Source of the DNA: Halomonas campaniensis
GTDB lineage: Bacteria > Pseudomonadota > Gammaproteobacteria > Pseudomonadales > Halomonadaceae
NCBI RefSeq assembly: GCF_014193375.1
Contig: NZ_JACHZF010000030.1
Span: 1 to 39,424 of the forward strand
Length of the DNA stretch: 39,424 nt
Direction: 5' to 3'
The notes beneath the pieces were generated by a model. It made no database searches, was not told where the DNA came from, and saw only the letters and a list, made by a program, of their open reading frames with translations. Below are positions 1 to 8,068 of this stretch, in pieces (position 1 is the first letter of the stretch; the number at the start of each line of letters is the position of its first letter). The translations under genes were made by a program, and so were the position numbers.

Positions 1-36
1 ACGGGTCTTCTTCATCGGGGTAGCTTGCTTGGCCAT
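1..36 (-). CDS. Start of IS transposase OrfA (partial)
   Basis: An ATG at 36-34 is preceded by GAGGTGACCC and opens a frame reading MAKQATPMKKTR before the window ends. The Met-Lys-Lys-Thr-Arg stretch resembles the beginning of IS3-family OrfA proteins, which usually start MKKS/TR ahead of a helix-turn-helix. Only 12 residues are visible, so the family call rests mostly on the IS context and not on the protein. Confidence 0.45.
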   Translation of the reverse strand, partial: MAKQATPMKKTR

Positions 37-76
37 GGGTCACCTCGTTGAGTGTACTACCTTAACGGGGTGTCCA
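1..76 (-). mobile_element. Terminal part of an IS3-family-like insertion sequence
   Basis: Only the tip of the element is inside the window. Read on the minus strand, the integrase reading frame stops resembling an integrase at about position 76, where a TG-initiated end (TGGACACCCC) begins. About 30 bases further in is a good ribosome binding site (GAGGTG) and an ATG. A 5'-TG end close to a small first transposase gene is the layout of IS3-family elements. The boundary was placed from the break in the integrase and the TG rule, so it may be off by a few bases. The target duplication and the other end lie outside the window. Confidence 0.6.
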
Positions 77-1318
77 CTGTTGCTGGGCAAGATCACCATC
101 GTCGGCATTTTTAACCAACTGATCAATCAGCGATTTAAGGCTTGGATGGATTGGAATTTTTCTGATGCTCGCATCTGTCTTGCCTTCCTCAATATACAGG
201 CTTAAAACCCCATTTTCAGCCACAATATGGTTTTTTGTTAGCCTACATATTTCTTCGATACGACAACCTGTTAAACCGGCGATTTTTATAGCATAAGCGA
301 CCTGATGCTTTCGCTTCGATATAGCGAACTCATACAGTTTCTTGACCTCTTCAGTTTTGAAGGCTAGTCGTTTCTCTTCCTTCTTTTTGCCTTTCTTCTT
401 ATCATTTGGCAACTCGTGCCCTAAGAACGGGTTGTCTCTTGTGTCATATCGACTTTTATAGTCTTTGTCGTATTTTGAAGCCCACTTGTGAAAGCTTGAG
501 CCAGCATGGATGTGGTTTTTCTTTGTGCTTGTGCTTACATTCAAGCTGTCTAAAAACTGCTGGTAGCTTTCGAATGATAATTCAATCCCTTCTTTTTCAA
601 GATAATTTTTAAGCATTTTCAGTTTGGATCTAAAAGTGTCAACAGTTTTTTGAGCCAGCCCTTTAATTTCGACTTGATGTTTAGCGAAAGCATCGAGCCG
701 TTGCGAAGTGAAAGGGGATTTCGGCTTAAAGTCTTCAGGATTGTTTATTGTGCTGATTAACTCGTCAGCCTGCTTTTCACTGAATCCCTTATCTTTGAAG
801 CCCCAGTGGTTAATGAGGTTGCGGATATCTTGGCTGATCTGCTGATATTCAAGCACAAGCTCAGCACTAGCCCGCTCATTTTCAGGGAAGCGGTTTTCTA
901 TATCATCTAGCTTATCATTCCACCTTTTAAGACCATCCGCATCATTTTCAAAAATATATACAAGATGTTTTTTATTCAGCTCGTTGTTGTTTTTGACAAT
1001 TTTCTTGTTAAAATCGATCTTGCCATAAATGTGATTCATAAGAATATCTTGATATATTCTTCTCAGCCCCAGACCTGCCGAGTGATACGAATGCAACTCA
1101 TTATCAAGAATGTCTTGCTCAACACCTCGTCTGGCTTGGCGGACCCGTGCCTTCCACTCACTCAGGACAGGTAGCTTTCTGATGTGTGCTTCTACTTTGT
1201 TTCCAGTCTTGAGCGATTTCGTTAGCTTCCTACGATTTCCAAATGCATGTCGCACATCAGCAGGCAGTTCGAGGCGAACATGCCAAGTGGAACCTTTCAA
1301 AACCAGATTGTCAGCCAT
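62..1318 (-). pseudogene. Tyrosine recombinase (island/phage integrase), truncated by IS
   Basis: The protein begins with a DUF6538-like N-terminal region, continues with a SAM-like core-binding domain, and enters the catalytic domain. The catalytic Arg is about residue 353 (GLTGCRIEEI) and the beta-hairpin Lys about residue 380 (EEGKTDASIRK). The frame then runs into the insertion sequence and stops at 62-64. The HxxR box, the second His/Trp and the Tyr nucleophile are absent from the part seen, so this copy cannot be catalytically active. The start at 1318 (MADNLV) was chosen over an upstream TTG (1342) because a GGGA element precedes it and homologues begin near there. The gene is much more AT-rich than everything to its right, a sign of transfer. 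Whether the missing C-terminus survives beyond the insertion sequence cannot be seen. Confidence 0.85.
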
Positions 1319-1402
1319 GCGATTCCCGCTAATTTGTCCCAAAATAGCAGAAATCCGCTGTATATCAAGGATTTCAAAGGCTTGGGTGGCGAATCGGATA
1401 GT

Positions 1403-1418
1403 CCCTGTCCCTCCGCCA
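1403..1418 (+). other. Displaced tRNA-Ser 3' end, probable attachment site of the island
   Basis: Positions 1403-1407 (CCCTG) fit the 3' strand of a T-stem, 1408-1414 (TCCCTCC) fit the 3' strand of an acceptor stem, 1415 is a discriminator G, and 1416-1418 are CCA. GCCA ends are typical of bacterial serine tRNAs. Upstream, the T-loop (TTCGAAT) is replaced by unrelated AT-richer bases that belong to the integrase side, so only the last part of a tRNA is present. This is the expected attachment scar after integration into a tRNA 3' end. The intact tRNA should lie beyond the left edge. Serine identity is an inference from the acceptor-end pattern. Confidence 0.55.
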
Positions 1419-1435
1419 CTTTCTATTAAGAATCA

Positions 1436-1456
1436 GGCACCTGCGGGTGCCTTTTT
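1436..1456 (+). terminator. Rho-independent terminator of the displaced tRNA
   Basis: A perfect 6-bp stem (GGCACC at 1436-1441, GGTGCC at 1446-1451) with a TGCG tetraloop is followed by five T residues. It lies 17 bases after the tRNA CCA on the same strand, as expected for the original terminator of the tRNA gene into which the island inserted. Confidence 0.8.
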
Positions 1457-1517
1457 CGTTTCTCGCCCCTTTCCCTGCCGGGCTCCCCTGCCCGACCTCA
1501 ACCTCGGTGACTCGCTG

Positions 1518-2063
1518 ATGGCCCTCAAGGCAACCATTCACAAGGTGCAGCTTCAGGTCGCCGACATGGACCGGCACTACTACGCCGACCATGCCCTGAC
1601 GGTGGCGCGGCATCCCTCGGAAACCGACGAGCGGATGATGGTCCGGCTGCTGGCCTTCGCCCGGCATGCCCACGAGTCCCTGGCCTTCGGCCGTGGCGTC
1701 AGCACCGAGGACGAGCCCGATCTCTGGCTCAAGGACCTGACCGGTGCCATCGAGCTGTGGATCCAGCTGGGGCAGCCGGACGAAAAGAGCCTGCGTCGCG
1801 CCTGCGGTCGGGCCCGGCAGGTCGTGCTCTACAACTACAGCGGCCATGGCGCCGACCTCTGGTGGGAGCCGCTGGCCGGCAAGCTCGCCGGCCTGGACAA
1901 CCTGACGGTGATCGATGTCGCGGCCGACTCGGTGCGGGCCCTGGCCGGCCTGGCGGAGCGGAACATGTCCCTGAACGCTACCCTGCAGGACGGCATGGTC
2001 TGGCTGGCCAGCCCCGAGCAGTCGGTGGAGGTCGAGTTGACCACACGCCAGACTGCCCGCTGA
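1518..2063 (+). CDS. yaeQ: YaeQ family protein
   Basis: The 181-residue product has the length of E. coli YaeQ and matches it along its length. Shared features include the start MALKATI, the segment ARHPSETDERMMVRLLAFA, the acidic-Trp segment EDEPDLWLKD, IELWIQLGQPDE and the C-terminal LQDGMVWLA. YaeQ proteins have a PD-(D/E)XK nuclease-like fold; the early suggestion that they replace RfaH was not upheld, and their role is unsettled. The ATG at 1518 was chosen because homology begins exactly there; the frame is open further upstream only into island sequence. It is the first host gene to the right of the attachment scar and converges on the antiporter gene with a 21-base gap. No strong ribosome binding site is seen. 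Confidence 0.9.
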   Translation: MALKATIHKVQLQVADMDRHYYADHALTVARHPSETDERMMVRLLAFARHAHESLAFGRGVSTEDEPDLWLKDLTGAIELWIQLGQPDEKSLRRACGRARQVVLYNYSGHGADLWWEPLAGKLAGLDNLTVIDVAADSVRALAGLAERNMSLNATLQDGMVWLASPEQSVEVELTTRQTAR

Positions 2064-2088
2064 GGGCCAGCGCCGCCCTCGCCCTCAG
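2060..2088. terminator. Inverted repeat holding the stop codons of yaeQ and nhaP2
   Basis: CTGAGGGC (2060-2067) and GCCCTCAG (2081-2088) form a perfect 8-bp stem around a 13-base loop. The yaeQ stop lies in the left arm (2061-2063) and the antiporter stop in the right arm (2085-2087). It would fold in transcripts from either side. No T-tract follows, so it may act as an mRNA 3'-end structure or a weak bidirectional terminator. Confidence 0.45.
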
Positions 2089-3791
2089 TAGAGCCGCAGG
2101 CCCACCCGGGTCACGGTGTTGCCCTCCATCTCGCTGACCACCCAGTGGATGCCGTGCCAGTCCACGTCGTCACCCACCACCGGGTGCCCCCCCACCCGCA
2201 GCGAGACGAACTCGGCGAGGCTCATGTCCTTCTCGCCGGGACTCAGGGTCAGGCCATAGGCATCGGCGATATCCTGCATGCGCGCCTCGCCGTCGAAGGT
2301 GAAGGTGCCGAAGAAGGCCCGCTCCTGCTTCAGCTTCGCATCGCCGTTGAACAGCCGGTTGAGGGCCGGCAGGTCGTCGGTGCGGCCGATCACGCAGATC
2401 ACGTCCCCGCGCTGCAGCCGGGTGCTGCCCTTGGGGTGCAGCATGGCGTGCTCGCGGAACAGCGCCGAGATCAGGGCGCCGGAGGGGAAGCGCAGCAGGC
2501 GGATCGGCACGTCCTCCAGGTCCGCGTTCTCCACCACGTAGACGAACATCTCGTAGTCGTTCTCGGGCAGGATGCCCAGCGGTCCGCGGCGGTTGGGCGT
2601 GACGCTGGTCGGCACCATGACCTTCATCCAGCGCGCCATCCAGGAGAGGGATCCGCCCTGGATCAGCAGCGACATCAGCACCACCGCGAAGGCCACGTTG
2701 AAATAGAGCGAGGCGTTCTCGACGCCGCCGATCACCGGGAAGATGGCCAGCACGATCGGGACGGCACCCCTCAGGCCCACCCAGGCGATGAAGCCGGTTT
2801 CCCGCCAGCGGAACTTGAAGAACGGCTTGATGGCGATCAGCACCGCCAGCGGGCGGGCGACGAAGATCAGTGCCAGGGCGACCAGCGAGGCCGGCAGCGC
2901 GTACTCGATCATCTCGCTGGGGGTGACCAGCAGGCCCAGCACCAGGAAGAGGCCGATCTGGCTCAGCCAGGCCAGACCATCGTGTACCGGCAGGATGAAG
3001 TTGAGATGGCGTCCGGGCTGGTTGCCGATCATCAGCCCGGTCAGGTAGATGGCCAGGAAGCCGCTGCCCCCCAGCAGGCTGGTGAGGCCGAACACGCAGA
3101 ACCCGAGCGCCAGGGCCAGCAGCGAGTAGAGCCCCGGCGCCAGGTCCACCCAGCGCAGCAGACGGCCGCTCAACCAGCCGACGCCCACGCCGATGACCAG
3201 CCCAAGCCCGAACTGGGTGACCAGGAACAGGCCGGTGTCGAGGATGCCTCCGACCTCCCCCACCAGCATCTCGACCAGCACCAGGGTCAGGAAGATGGCC
3301 ATGGGATCGTTGGTGCCCGACTCGATCTCGAGGGTCGCCCCGACCCGCTCGTTGAGGTTCACGCCGCGCCCACTGAGCATCGAGAACACCGCCGCCGCGT
3401 CGGTGGAGCCGACGATGGCGCCGACCAGCAGCCCCTGCAGCAGGGACAGGTCGAAGATCCACATGGCGAACAGCCCGACCAGGCCGCTGGTGATGAACAC
3501 CCCCAGGGTGGCCAGGGAGAGCGCCGGACGGAAGCCGACGCGGAAGGTCTTGAGGCGGGTGCGCAGGCCGCCGTCCAGCAGGATCATGGCGAGCGCCAGG
3601 TGGCCGATGATGAAGGCCAGGGAGTAGTCGTCGAACTGGATGCCCAGGAGTCCCTCTTCTCCCGCCAGCATGCCGAGGCCGAGGAAGATCAGCAGCAGCG
3701 GCACGCCCACCAGGGTCGAGAGCCGGCTGGCCAGCACGCTCAGGGCAATCAGGAAGCCGCTGAGCAGGAAGAGGGTGTTGATCGCGTCCAT
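2085..3791 (-). CDS. nhaP2: Potassium/proton antiporter of the CPA1 family (NhaP2/CvrA type)
   Basis: This 568-residue inner-membrane protein has an N-terminal antiporter domain of about 390 residues with some twelve hydrophobic segments. Motifs include DGGLRTRL, GSTDAAAVFSML and the ESGTNDPMA segment, whose ND pair is the ion-binding signature of CPA1 exchangers. A TrkA-C (RCK_C) domain follows (about 410-490), then a C-terminal CorC/HlyC-type domain (about 495-568). This order matches NhaP2/CvrA, a K+(Na+)/H+ antiporter involved in volume and potassium control, sensible in a salt-exposed organism. The start at 3791 is preceded by GAGG seven bases upstream; a longer in-frame start at 3842 lacks homology. 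It is divergent from the binding-protein gene, with about 150 bases for both promoters. Confidence 0.9.
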   Translation of the reverse strand: MDAINTLFLLSGFLIALSVLASRLSTLVGVPLLLIFLGLGMLAGEEGLLGIQFDDYSLAFIIGHLALAMILLDGGLRTRLKTFRVGFRPALSLATLGVFITSGLVGLFAMWIFDLSLLQGLLVGAIVGSTDAAAVFSMLSGRGVNLNERVGATLEIESGTNDPMAIFLTLVLVEMLVGEVGGILDTGLFLVTQFGLGLVIGVGVGWLSGRLLRWVDLAPGLYSLLALALGFCVFGLTSLLGGSGFLAIYLTGLMIGNQPGRHLNFILPVHDGLAWLSQIGLFLVLGLLVTPSEMIEYALPASLVALALIFVARPLAVLIAIKPFFKFRWRETGFIAWVGLRGAVPIVLAIFPVIGGVENASLYFNVAFAVVLMSLLIQGGSLSWMARWMKVMVPTSVTPNRRGPLGILPENDYEMFVYVVENADLEDVPIRLLRFPSGALISALFREHAMLHPKGSTRLQRGDVICVIGRTDDLPALNRLFNGDAKLKQERAFFGTFTFDGEARMQDIADAYGLTLSPGEKDMSLAEFVSLRVGGHPVVGDDVDWHGIHWVVSEMEGNTVTRVGLRLY

Positions 3792-3943
3792 GGGATCCTC
3801 ACGGCGGCAGGGATCCGCATTATCGCATGCCGCCCGGCACACCGCGACGGCCGCGGGGAGAGGCTGGCCAGGGATGTCCCACAGCGGCTAAACTTGGCGC
3901 CGCGCCAAGCGCCCTTGCCGCTGTTGCCGCCGGAGCTCCCCGC

Positions 3944-5182
3944 ATGACCACACTCGCCCCCCGCCGGACCGACCGGCCATGGCGGCTCGCCTGCCTGCTG
4001 CTGCTCGGCCTTCTGGCCGCCCGGCCCGGCGAGGCAGACGAGGCCCTGCCGGCACCGCCGTCGACTTACCCGCCCCTGGAAACCCGGGTGATGGTGCCCC
4101 GGCTGGACGCCATCGGCGCCGAGGCCCCGGTCCCGGAGCAGGCCACCGAGGCGGTCATGATGCCCGAGGAGGAAGCGGCCACGAGCGGCGATGACGCCTC
4201 GGCTTCGCCCGTCGCCCCCGAGACCGAGGAGGCCGATATCGAGCCGGTGCCGACGGTGGCCGTCGCGGCCCCCGAGCCACTGGCGCCGCCTCCCCTCAAG
4301 CGCCTCGAGATCATGCTCGACTGGTACCCGAGCCCGCGCCACGCCGCCCTGATCCTCGCCCGGGACAACGGCGTGCTCCCCCGCAACGGCCTGGAGATCG
4401 TGCTCTCGACCCCGGCCGACCCCAGCGTGCCGACCCGGCTGCTCGCCGCGGGACGCGTCGACCTGGCGGTGACCCGCCAGCCGCTGCTGCACCTGCAGGT
4501 GGACCGTGGCCTGCCGCTGATCCGGGTCGCCACCCTGGTGGGGCTGCCGCTGGCGGCAGTGATCCTGCGGGACGGGCAGGGGGAGGCGTCCCTCGCGCGG
4601 CTGGCCGGGAAGCGGGTCGGCTATGCCGACGAGGATGGTCGTGACATCCTGCTGCCGGCGCTGCTCAAGCCCCACGGCATCATGCCCGCCGAGCTCACGC
4701 TGACGGACGTCAACTTCGCCCTCGCCGCCGCCATGGTCGAGGATGAGGTGGACGGGCTGATCGTCAGTTCGCGCCTGCAGCTCCCCCGCCAGCTGGCTGA
4801 CGAGGGCGTGGCCGCGCAGCTGTGGCGGGTTGAGGCGCATGGCATCCCGCTCCATGACGGCCTGATCCTCGTCGCCAACCGTGATCGCCTCGGCGGGCAG
4901 AAGGAGGCAATCCGCAAGCTGGTCGCCGCGCTCGAGGAGACCACCGCCTGGATGATCGAATTCCCCGACGAGGCCTGGCAGCGACTGATCACCTCGGAGC
5001 CGGGCATCGACACCCCCGCCAACCGTGCCGCCTGGCCCGAGATCCTCCGGCGCTTCAGCGCTCGCCCGGCCGCCATGGACTTCCAGCGATATGCCGGCTT
5101 CGAACGCTTCCTCCATGAGCGCGACCTGGTCGGCGAACAGACCCCGGTCGACAGGCTGGGGGTCGACCCCGGAGCCCCCTGA
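3944..5182 (+). CDS. NMT1/ThiY-like substrate-binding protein with a long acidic linker
   Basis: The 412-residue product begins with an Arg-containing N-terminus and a hydrophobic signal segment (about 14-30). A roughly 80-residue Pro/Glu/Ala-rich stretch of low complexity follows, then a periplasmic binding domain opening with EIMLDWYPSPRHAALILARDNG. That opening resembles NMT1/THI5-like proteins that bind pyrimidine precursors of thiamine, and GKRVGYADEDGRD is another conserved loop. No permease, ATPase or thiamine gene is nearby, so the ligand is uncertain. The start at 3944 has GGAG upstream; a possible promoter is TGGCCA (3865-3870) with TAAACT (3889-3894). The stop overlaps the next start (TGATG), implying translational coupling with an exonuclease gene, an odd pairing. 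The linker is unusually long for this family. Confidence 0.75.
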   Translation: MTTLAPRRTDRPWRLACLLLLGLLAARPGEADEALPAPPSTYPPLETRVMVPRLDAIGAEAPVPEQATEAVMMPEEEAATSGDDASASPVAPETEEADIEPVPTVAVAAPEPLAPPPLKRLEIMLDWYPSPRHAALILARDNGVLPRNGLEIVLSTPADPSVPTRLLAAGRVDLAVTRQPLLHLQVDRGLPLIRVATLVGLPLAAVILRDGQGEASLARLAGKRVGYADEDGRDILLPALLKPHGIMPAELTLTDVNFALAAAMVEDEVDGLIVSSRLQLPRQLADEGVAAQLWRVEAHGIPLHDGLILVANRDRLGGQKEAIRKLVAALEETTAWMIEFPDEAWQRLITSEPGIDTPANRAAWPEILRRFSARPAAMDFQRYAGFERFLHERDLVGEQTPVDRLGVDPGAP

Positions 5183-6567
5183 TGGAAGCGCCCCTGGTAT
5201 TCCTCGACCTGGAGACGACGGGCACCCGGACGACCCGCGACCGGATCACCGAAGTTGCCGCCCTGCGGGTCGAGCGCGGCATGGTCACCGCACGCTGGCA
5301 CCGACTGATCGACCCGGAGGTGCCCGTTCCTTCCCACATCACCGCGCTGACCGGCATCCATAGTGAGATGCTCCGGGGTGCCCCCACCTTCGACGAGATC
5401 GCCGCCGAGCTGAAGGCATGGCTGGGCGATGCCATCCTGGTCGCCCACAATGCCCGCTTCGACTACGGCTTCCTGCGCAACGCCTTCAGGCGCGCCGGCG
5501 AAGCGTTCAGCGCCGAGGTGATCTGCACCCTGCGCCTGTCCCGCCGCCTGGCGCCGGAGCATCGCCACCACAACCTGGCCGCCCTCCTCGAGCGCCACGG
5601 CCTCGACGTCGACGGCCGTCACCGCGCCATGGCGGATGCCGAGGCGCTGTTGTCACTCTGGCAGTGCTGGCAGCGGCGCTACCCGGCACCGCGGCTCGAG
5701 GAGGAAGTACGTCGCCAGCGCCGGCAGCCGAGCCTGCCGGCTCACCTCGACCCGGGCCTGCTCCAGGAGCTGCCGGCCGGGCCCGGCGTCTATCTGCTGT
5801 ATGGCGAGAACGACCTGCCTCTCTATATCGGCAAGAGCGTCAACCTGCGGGCCAGGGTAATGAGCCACTTCCAGGCGGATCACCGCCAGGACCGCGAGAT
5901 GCGCCTGGCCCAGCAGGTGCGCCATCTCGACTGGCAAGAGACGGCCGGCGACCTGGGGGCCCAGCTGCTCGAGGCCCGGCTGATCAAGGAGCGCCTGCCG
6001 ATCATGAACCGCCAGCTGCGACGCGCCGGGCGCCTGGCCGGGTGGTCATGGCCGGCGGGAGTGCTGCGGCCCGAGCTGGTGAGCACCGAGACGTTGACCG
6101 GCCCCCAGGCCCAGGGACTGATGGGCCTGTTCCGCAGCCCGCGGGAGGCCCGCCAGGCCTTGCGCCAGATCGCCACCGACCAGGCGCTATGCATGCGCAT
6201 GCTGGGTCTCGAGTCGGGGCGTGGCGCCTGCTTTGCCAGCCAGCTGGGGCGCTGCCGCGGGGCCTGCCGGGGGGACGAGACGCCGGAAGCCCATGCCGCC
6301 CGCGGGCGGGCCGCGCTTTCACGGCTGCAGATTCACCACTGGCCCTGGGAAGGCCGCCTGGCCATCGGCGAGAAAGGAGAGAGCGATCGACAGGCCTGGC
6401 ACCTGGTGGATCACTGGTGCCATCTCGGCAGCGCCGCGTCCCTCTCGGCTCTGATGGCGCTCGCCGCCGGCGAGGGACGCTTCGATGTCGATACCTACCG
6501 GATCCTCAGGCGCCATCTCGATGGCCCCGAGGCGTCGGGCCTCACGCTGGTGACCCTGCCCCGCTAG
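5182..6567 (+). CDS. DnaQ-type exonuclease fused to a GIY-YIG (UvrC-like) nuclease
   Basis: The 461-residue protein has two nuclease modules. Residues 1-175 form a DEDDh exonuclease: Asp9 and Glu11 in LDLETTG, the HNARFD motif, and HRAMADAEAL with the last His and Asp. Around residues 195-280 is a GIY-YIG domain (GPGVYLLYGENDLPLYIGKS, then NLRARV with the conserved Arg). Further on, Cys337, Cys350, Cys358 and Cys362 repeat the C-x(11-12)-C-x7-C-x3-C pattern that in UvrC binds an iron-sulfur cluster. This exonuclease/Cho-like fusion is a known family thought to act in DNA repair, but its substrate is not settled. It lacks the UvrC C-terminal RNase H-like and helix-hairpin-helix parts. Its start overlaps the preceding stop, and its stop TAG (6565-6567) overlaps the stop of the opposite gene. 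Confidence 0.88.
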   Translation: MEAPLVFLDLETTGTRTTRDRITEVAALRVERGMVTARWHRLIDPEVPVPSHITALTGIHSEMLRGAPTFDEIAAELKAWLGDAILVAHNARFDYGFLRNAFRRAGEAFSAEVICTLRLSRRLAPEHRHHNLAALLERHGLDVDGRHRAMADAEALLSLWQCWQRRYPAPRLEEEVRRQRRQPSLPAHLDPGLLQELPAGPGVYLLYGENDLPLYIGKSVNLRARVMSHFQADHRQDREMRLAQQVRHLDWQETAGDLGAQLLEARLIKERLPIMNRQLRRAGRLAGWSWPAGVLRPELVSTETLTGPQAQGLMGLFRSPREARQALRQIATDQALCMRMLGLESGRGACFASQLGRCRGACRGDETPEAHAARGRAALSRLQIHHWPWEGRLAIGEKGESDRQAWHLVDHWCHLGSAASLSALMALAAGEGRFDVDTYRILRRHLDGPEASGLTLVTLPR

Positions 6568-7352
6568 TGGTCGGCGACGAAGCGGTCGACGGCCTCGCGA
6601 AAGGCCTCCGGCTGCTCCGCATGCAGCCAGTGGCCGGCGTCCAGGGTCACCACCTCGGCGGCGGGCAGCACCTCGCGCAGGGCCGGCAGCATGTCATCGG
6701 TCACGTAGGGGGAGCGGGCGCCGCGCAGCACCAGGGTCGGGCCCTCGAAGGCCCCTTCCCCCAGCGGCGGCCCCATGATCGCCTCGTAGTCCTGCTGGAT
6801 CTCGTCGAGCCCCAGGCGCAGGCGCAGTCCGCCCTCCTCGGCCCGCTCCAGGTTGGTGGCCAGGAACAGCCGCACCGCCCGCTCCTTGACGTGCTCGCCC
6901 AGCAGCTCGTCGGCCTCGCGGCGGTTGGCGGGGTGTCCGGCCTCCAGGCGGCGCAGGCCGGCGAAGACGACGTCGTGGTCGTGGCCATAGGCCCGCGGCG
7001 CGATGTCGGCGACGACCAGCGAGGCCACCCGCTCGGGTGCCAGGCGTGCCAGGGTGATCGCCACCTTGCCCCCCATGGAGTGGCCCAGGACGTGGGCTCG
7101 CTCGATGCCCAGGCGATCCATCAGGGCCAGCACGTCCTCGGCCATGGCGTCGTACCCCATGCCCTGGGCATGAGGCGAACGGCCGTGGTTGCGCAGGTCG
7201 ACGGCGATCACCCGACGCTGCGCCTGCCACTGCTTGACGTGGGAACGCCAGTTGTCGGCACTGCCGAACAACCCGTGGATGACCACCAGCGGGGCTCCCG
7301 CATCGGACGCCTCCGGTGCGTCGCTATCCAGATGGTTCAGTTCGATGGGCAT
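6564..7352 (-). CDS. ybfF: Alpha/beta-hydrolase, YbfF-like acyl-CoA esterase
   Basis: The 262-residue protein has the alpha/beta-hydrolase layout: oxyanion region VIHGLFGSADNW, strand VIAVDLRNHGRSPH, nucleophile elbow GHSMGG with Ser92, and a C-terminal LDAGHWLH holding the catalytic His. The pattern FGSADNW plus RNHGRSPH is that of YbfF, an esterase acting on short acyl esters and acyl-CoAs. It lies directly upstream of yhhQ on the minus strand in the map but downstream in transcription, 25 bases after it, so the two may share a transcript. The stops of this gene and the opposing exonuclease gene share the palindrome CTAG. Confidence 0.8.
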   Translation of the reverse strand: MPIELNHLDSDAPEASDAGAPLVVIHGLFGSADNWRSHVKQWQAQRRVIAVDLRNHGRSPHAQGMGYDAMAEDVLALMDRLGIERAHVLGHSMGGKVAITLARLAPERVASLVVADIAPRAYGHDHDVVFAGLRRLEAGHPANRREADELLGEHVKERAVRLFLATNLERAEEGGLRLRLGLDEIQQDYEAIMGPPLGEGAFEGPTLVLRGARSPYVTDDMLPALREVLPAAEVVTLDAGHWLHAEQPEAFREAVDRFVADH

Positions 7353-7377
7353 GGCGCTCTCCTCGCGCAGGTTGGGT

Positions 7378-8061
7378 TCAGGAACGGGCCCGGGCGGCCT
7401 CCGGTGCCAGGTCGGGGCTGCCGGTGGCGGCCACCAGGCGGCGGCTCAGCCAGGCCAGCAGCACGCCATAGAGCGGCAGGAAGAACAGCAGGCTGATGGC
7501 CAGCTTGATCACGTAGTCGACCCAGGCGATCTCCAGCCAGTTGGCCGCCATGAAGGGATCGGGGCTGTTGTAGAAGGCGATGGAGAAGAAGGCGAAGGTA
7601 TCGGCCAGGTTGCCGAGCACCGTGGAGATCGCCGGCGCCACCCACCAGGCCCGCAGGCCACGCAGCCGGTCGAAGACGCTCACGTCGAGCAGCTGCCCGA
7701 TCAGGTAGGCCATGAAGCTGGCCACCGCGATGCGAGCCACGAAGAGGTTCCACTCCCCCAGCGCCTCGACCCCGGCGAAGCTTCCCCGGGGGAAGACCAC
7801 GGAGACCACATACGAGATCAGCAGGGCCGGCAGCATCACCCGCATCACGATGGCGCGGGCCGGCTCCTTGCCGAACAGGCGTACCGTGAGGTCGGTGGCC
7901 AGGAAAATGAACGGGAAGCTGAAGGCACCCCAGGTGGTATGGAAGCCGAACAGGGTGAAGGGCAGCTGCACCAGGTAGTTGCTGGCGGCGATCACCAGGA
8001 TATGGAAGCCGACCAGCAGGGCCAGGCAGCGACGGTACTGGAGATCGGAAAGCACGAACAT
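7378..8061 (-). CDS. yhhQ: Queuosine precursor transporter YhhQ
   Basis: The 227-residue integral membrane protein has about six to seven hydrophobic segments and matches the YhhQ/COG1738 family: TWGAFSFPFIFLATDLTVRLFGK near residues 44-66, the FMAYLIGQLLDV segment, and LGNLADTFAFFSIAF. YhhQ imports 7-cyano-7-deazaguanine (preQ0) or preQ1 for queuosine synthesis in tRNA. The ATG at 8061 has AAGGA eight bases upstream, and that ribosome binding site lies inside a preQ1-I-like element, which supports both the function and the start. A TATAAT promoter lies about 75 bases upstream of the start codon. No other queuosine gene is in the window, consistent with a salvage gene regulated on its own. 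Confidence 0.92.
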   Translation of the reverse strand: MFVLSDLQYRRCLALLVGFHILVIAASNYLVQLPFTLFGFHTTWGAFSFPFIFLATDLTVRLFGKEPARAIVMRVMLPALLISYVVSVVFPRGSFAGVEALGEWNLFVARIAVASFMAYLIGQLLDVSVFDRLRGLRAWWVAPAISTVLGNLADTFAFFSIAFYNSPDPFMAANWLEIAWVDYVIKLAISLLFFLPLYGVLLAWLSRRLVAATGSPDLAPEAARARS

Positions 8062-8068
8062 GCGGGTA

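Noticed and set aside
2145..3947. Long open frame of 600 codons on the plus strand opposite the antiporter gene
   Set aside because: Its product is Gln/His/Asp-rich low-complexity protein, typical of the antisense shadow of a GC-rich membrane-protein gene; the minus-strand frame has full NhaP2 homology.
5418..7496. Long open frame of 692 codons spanning the exonuclease and esterase genes
   Set aside because: It is Pro/Arg/Gly-rich, has no recognisable domain and crosses two well-supported genes on opposite strands; a third-position GC artefact.
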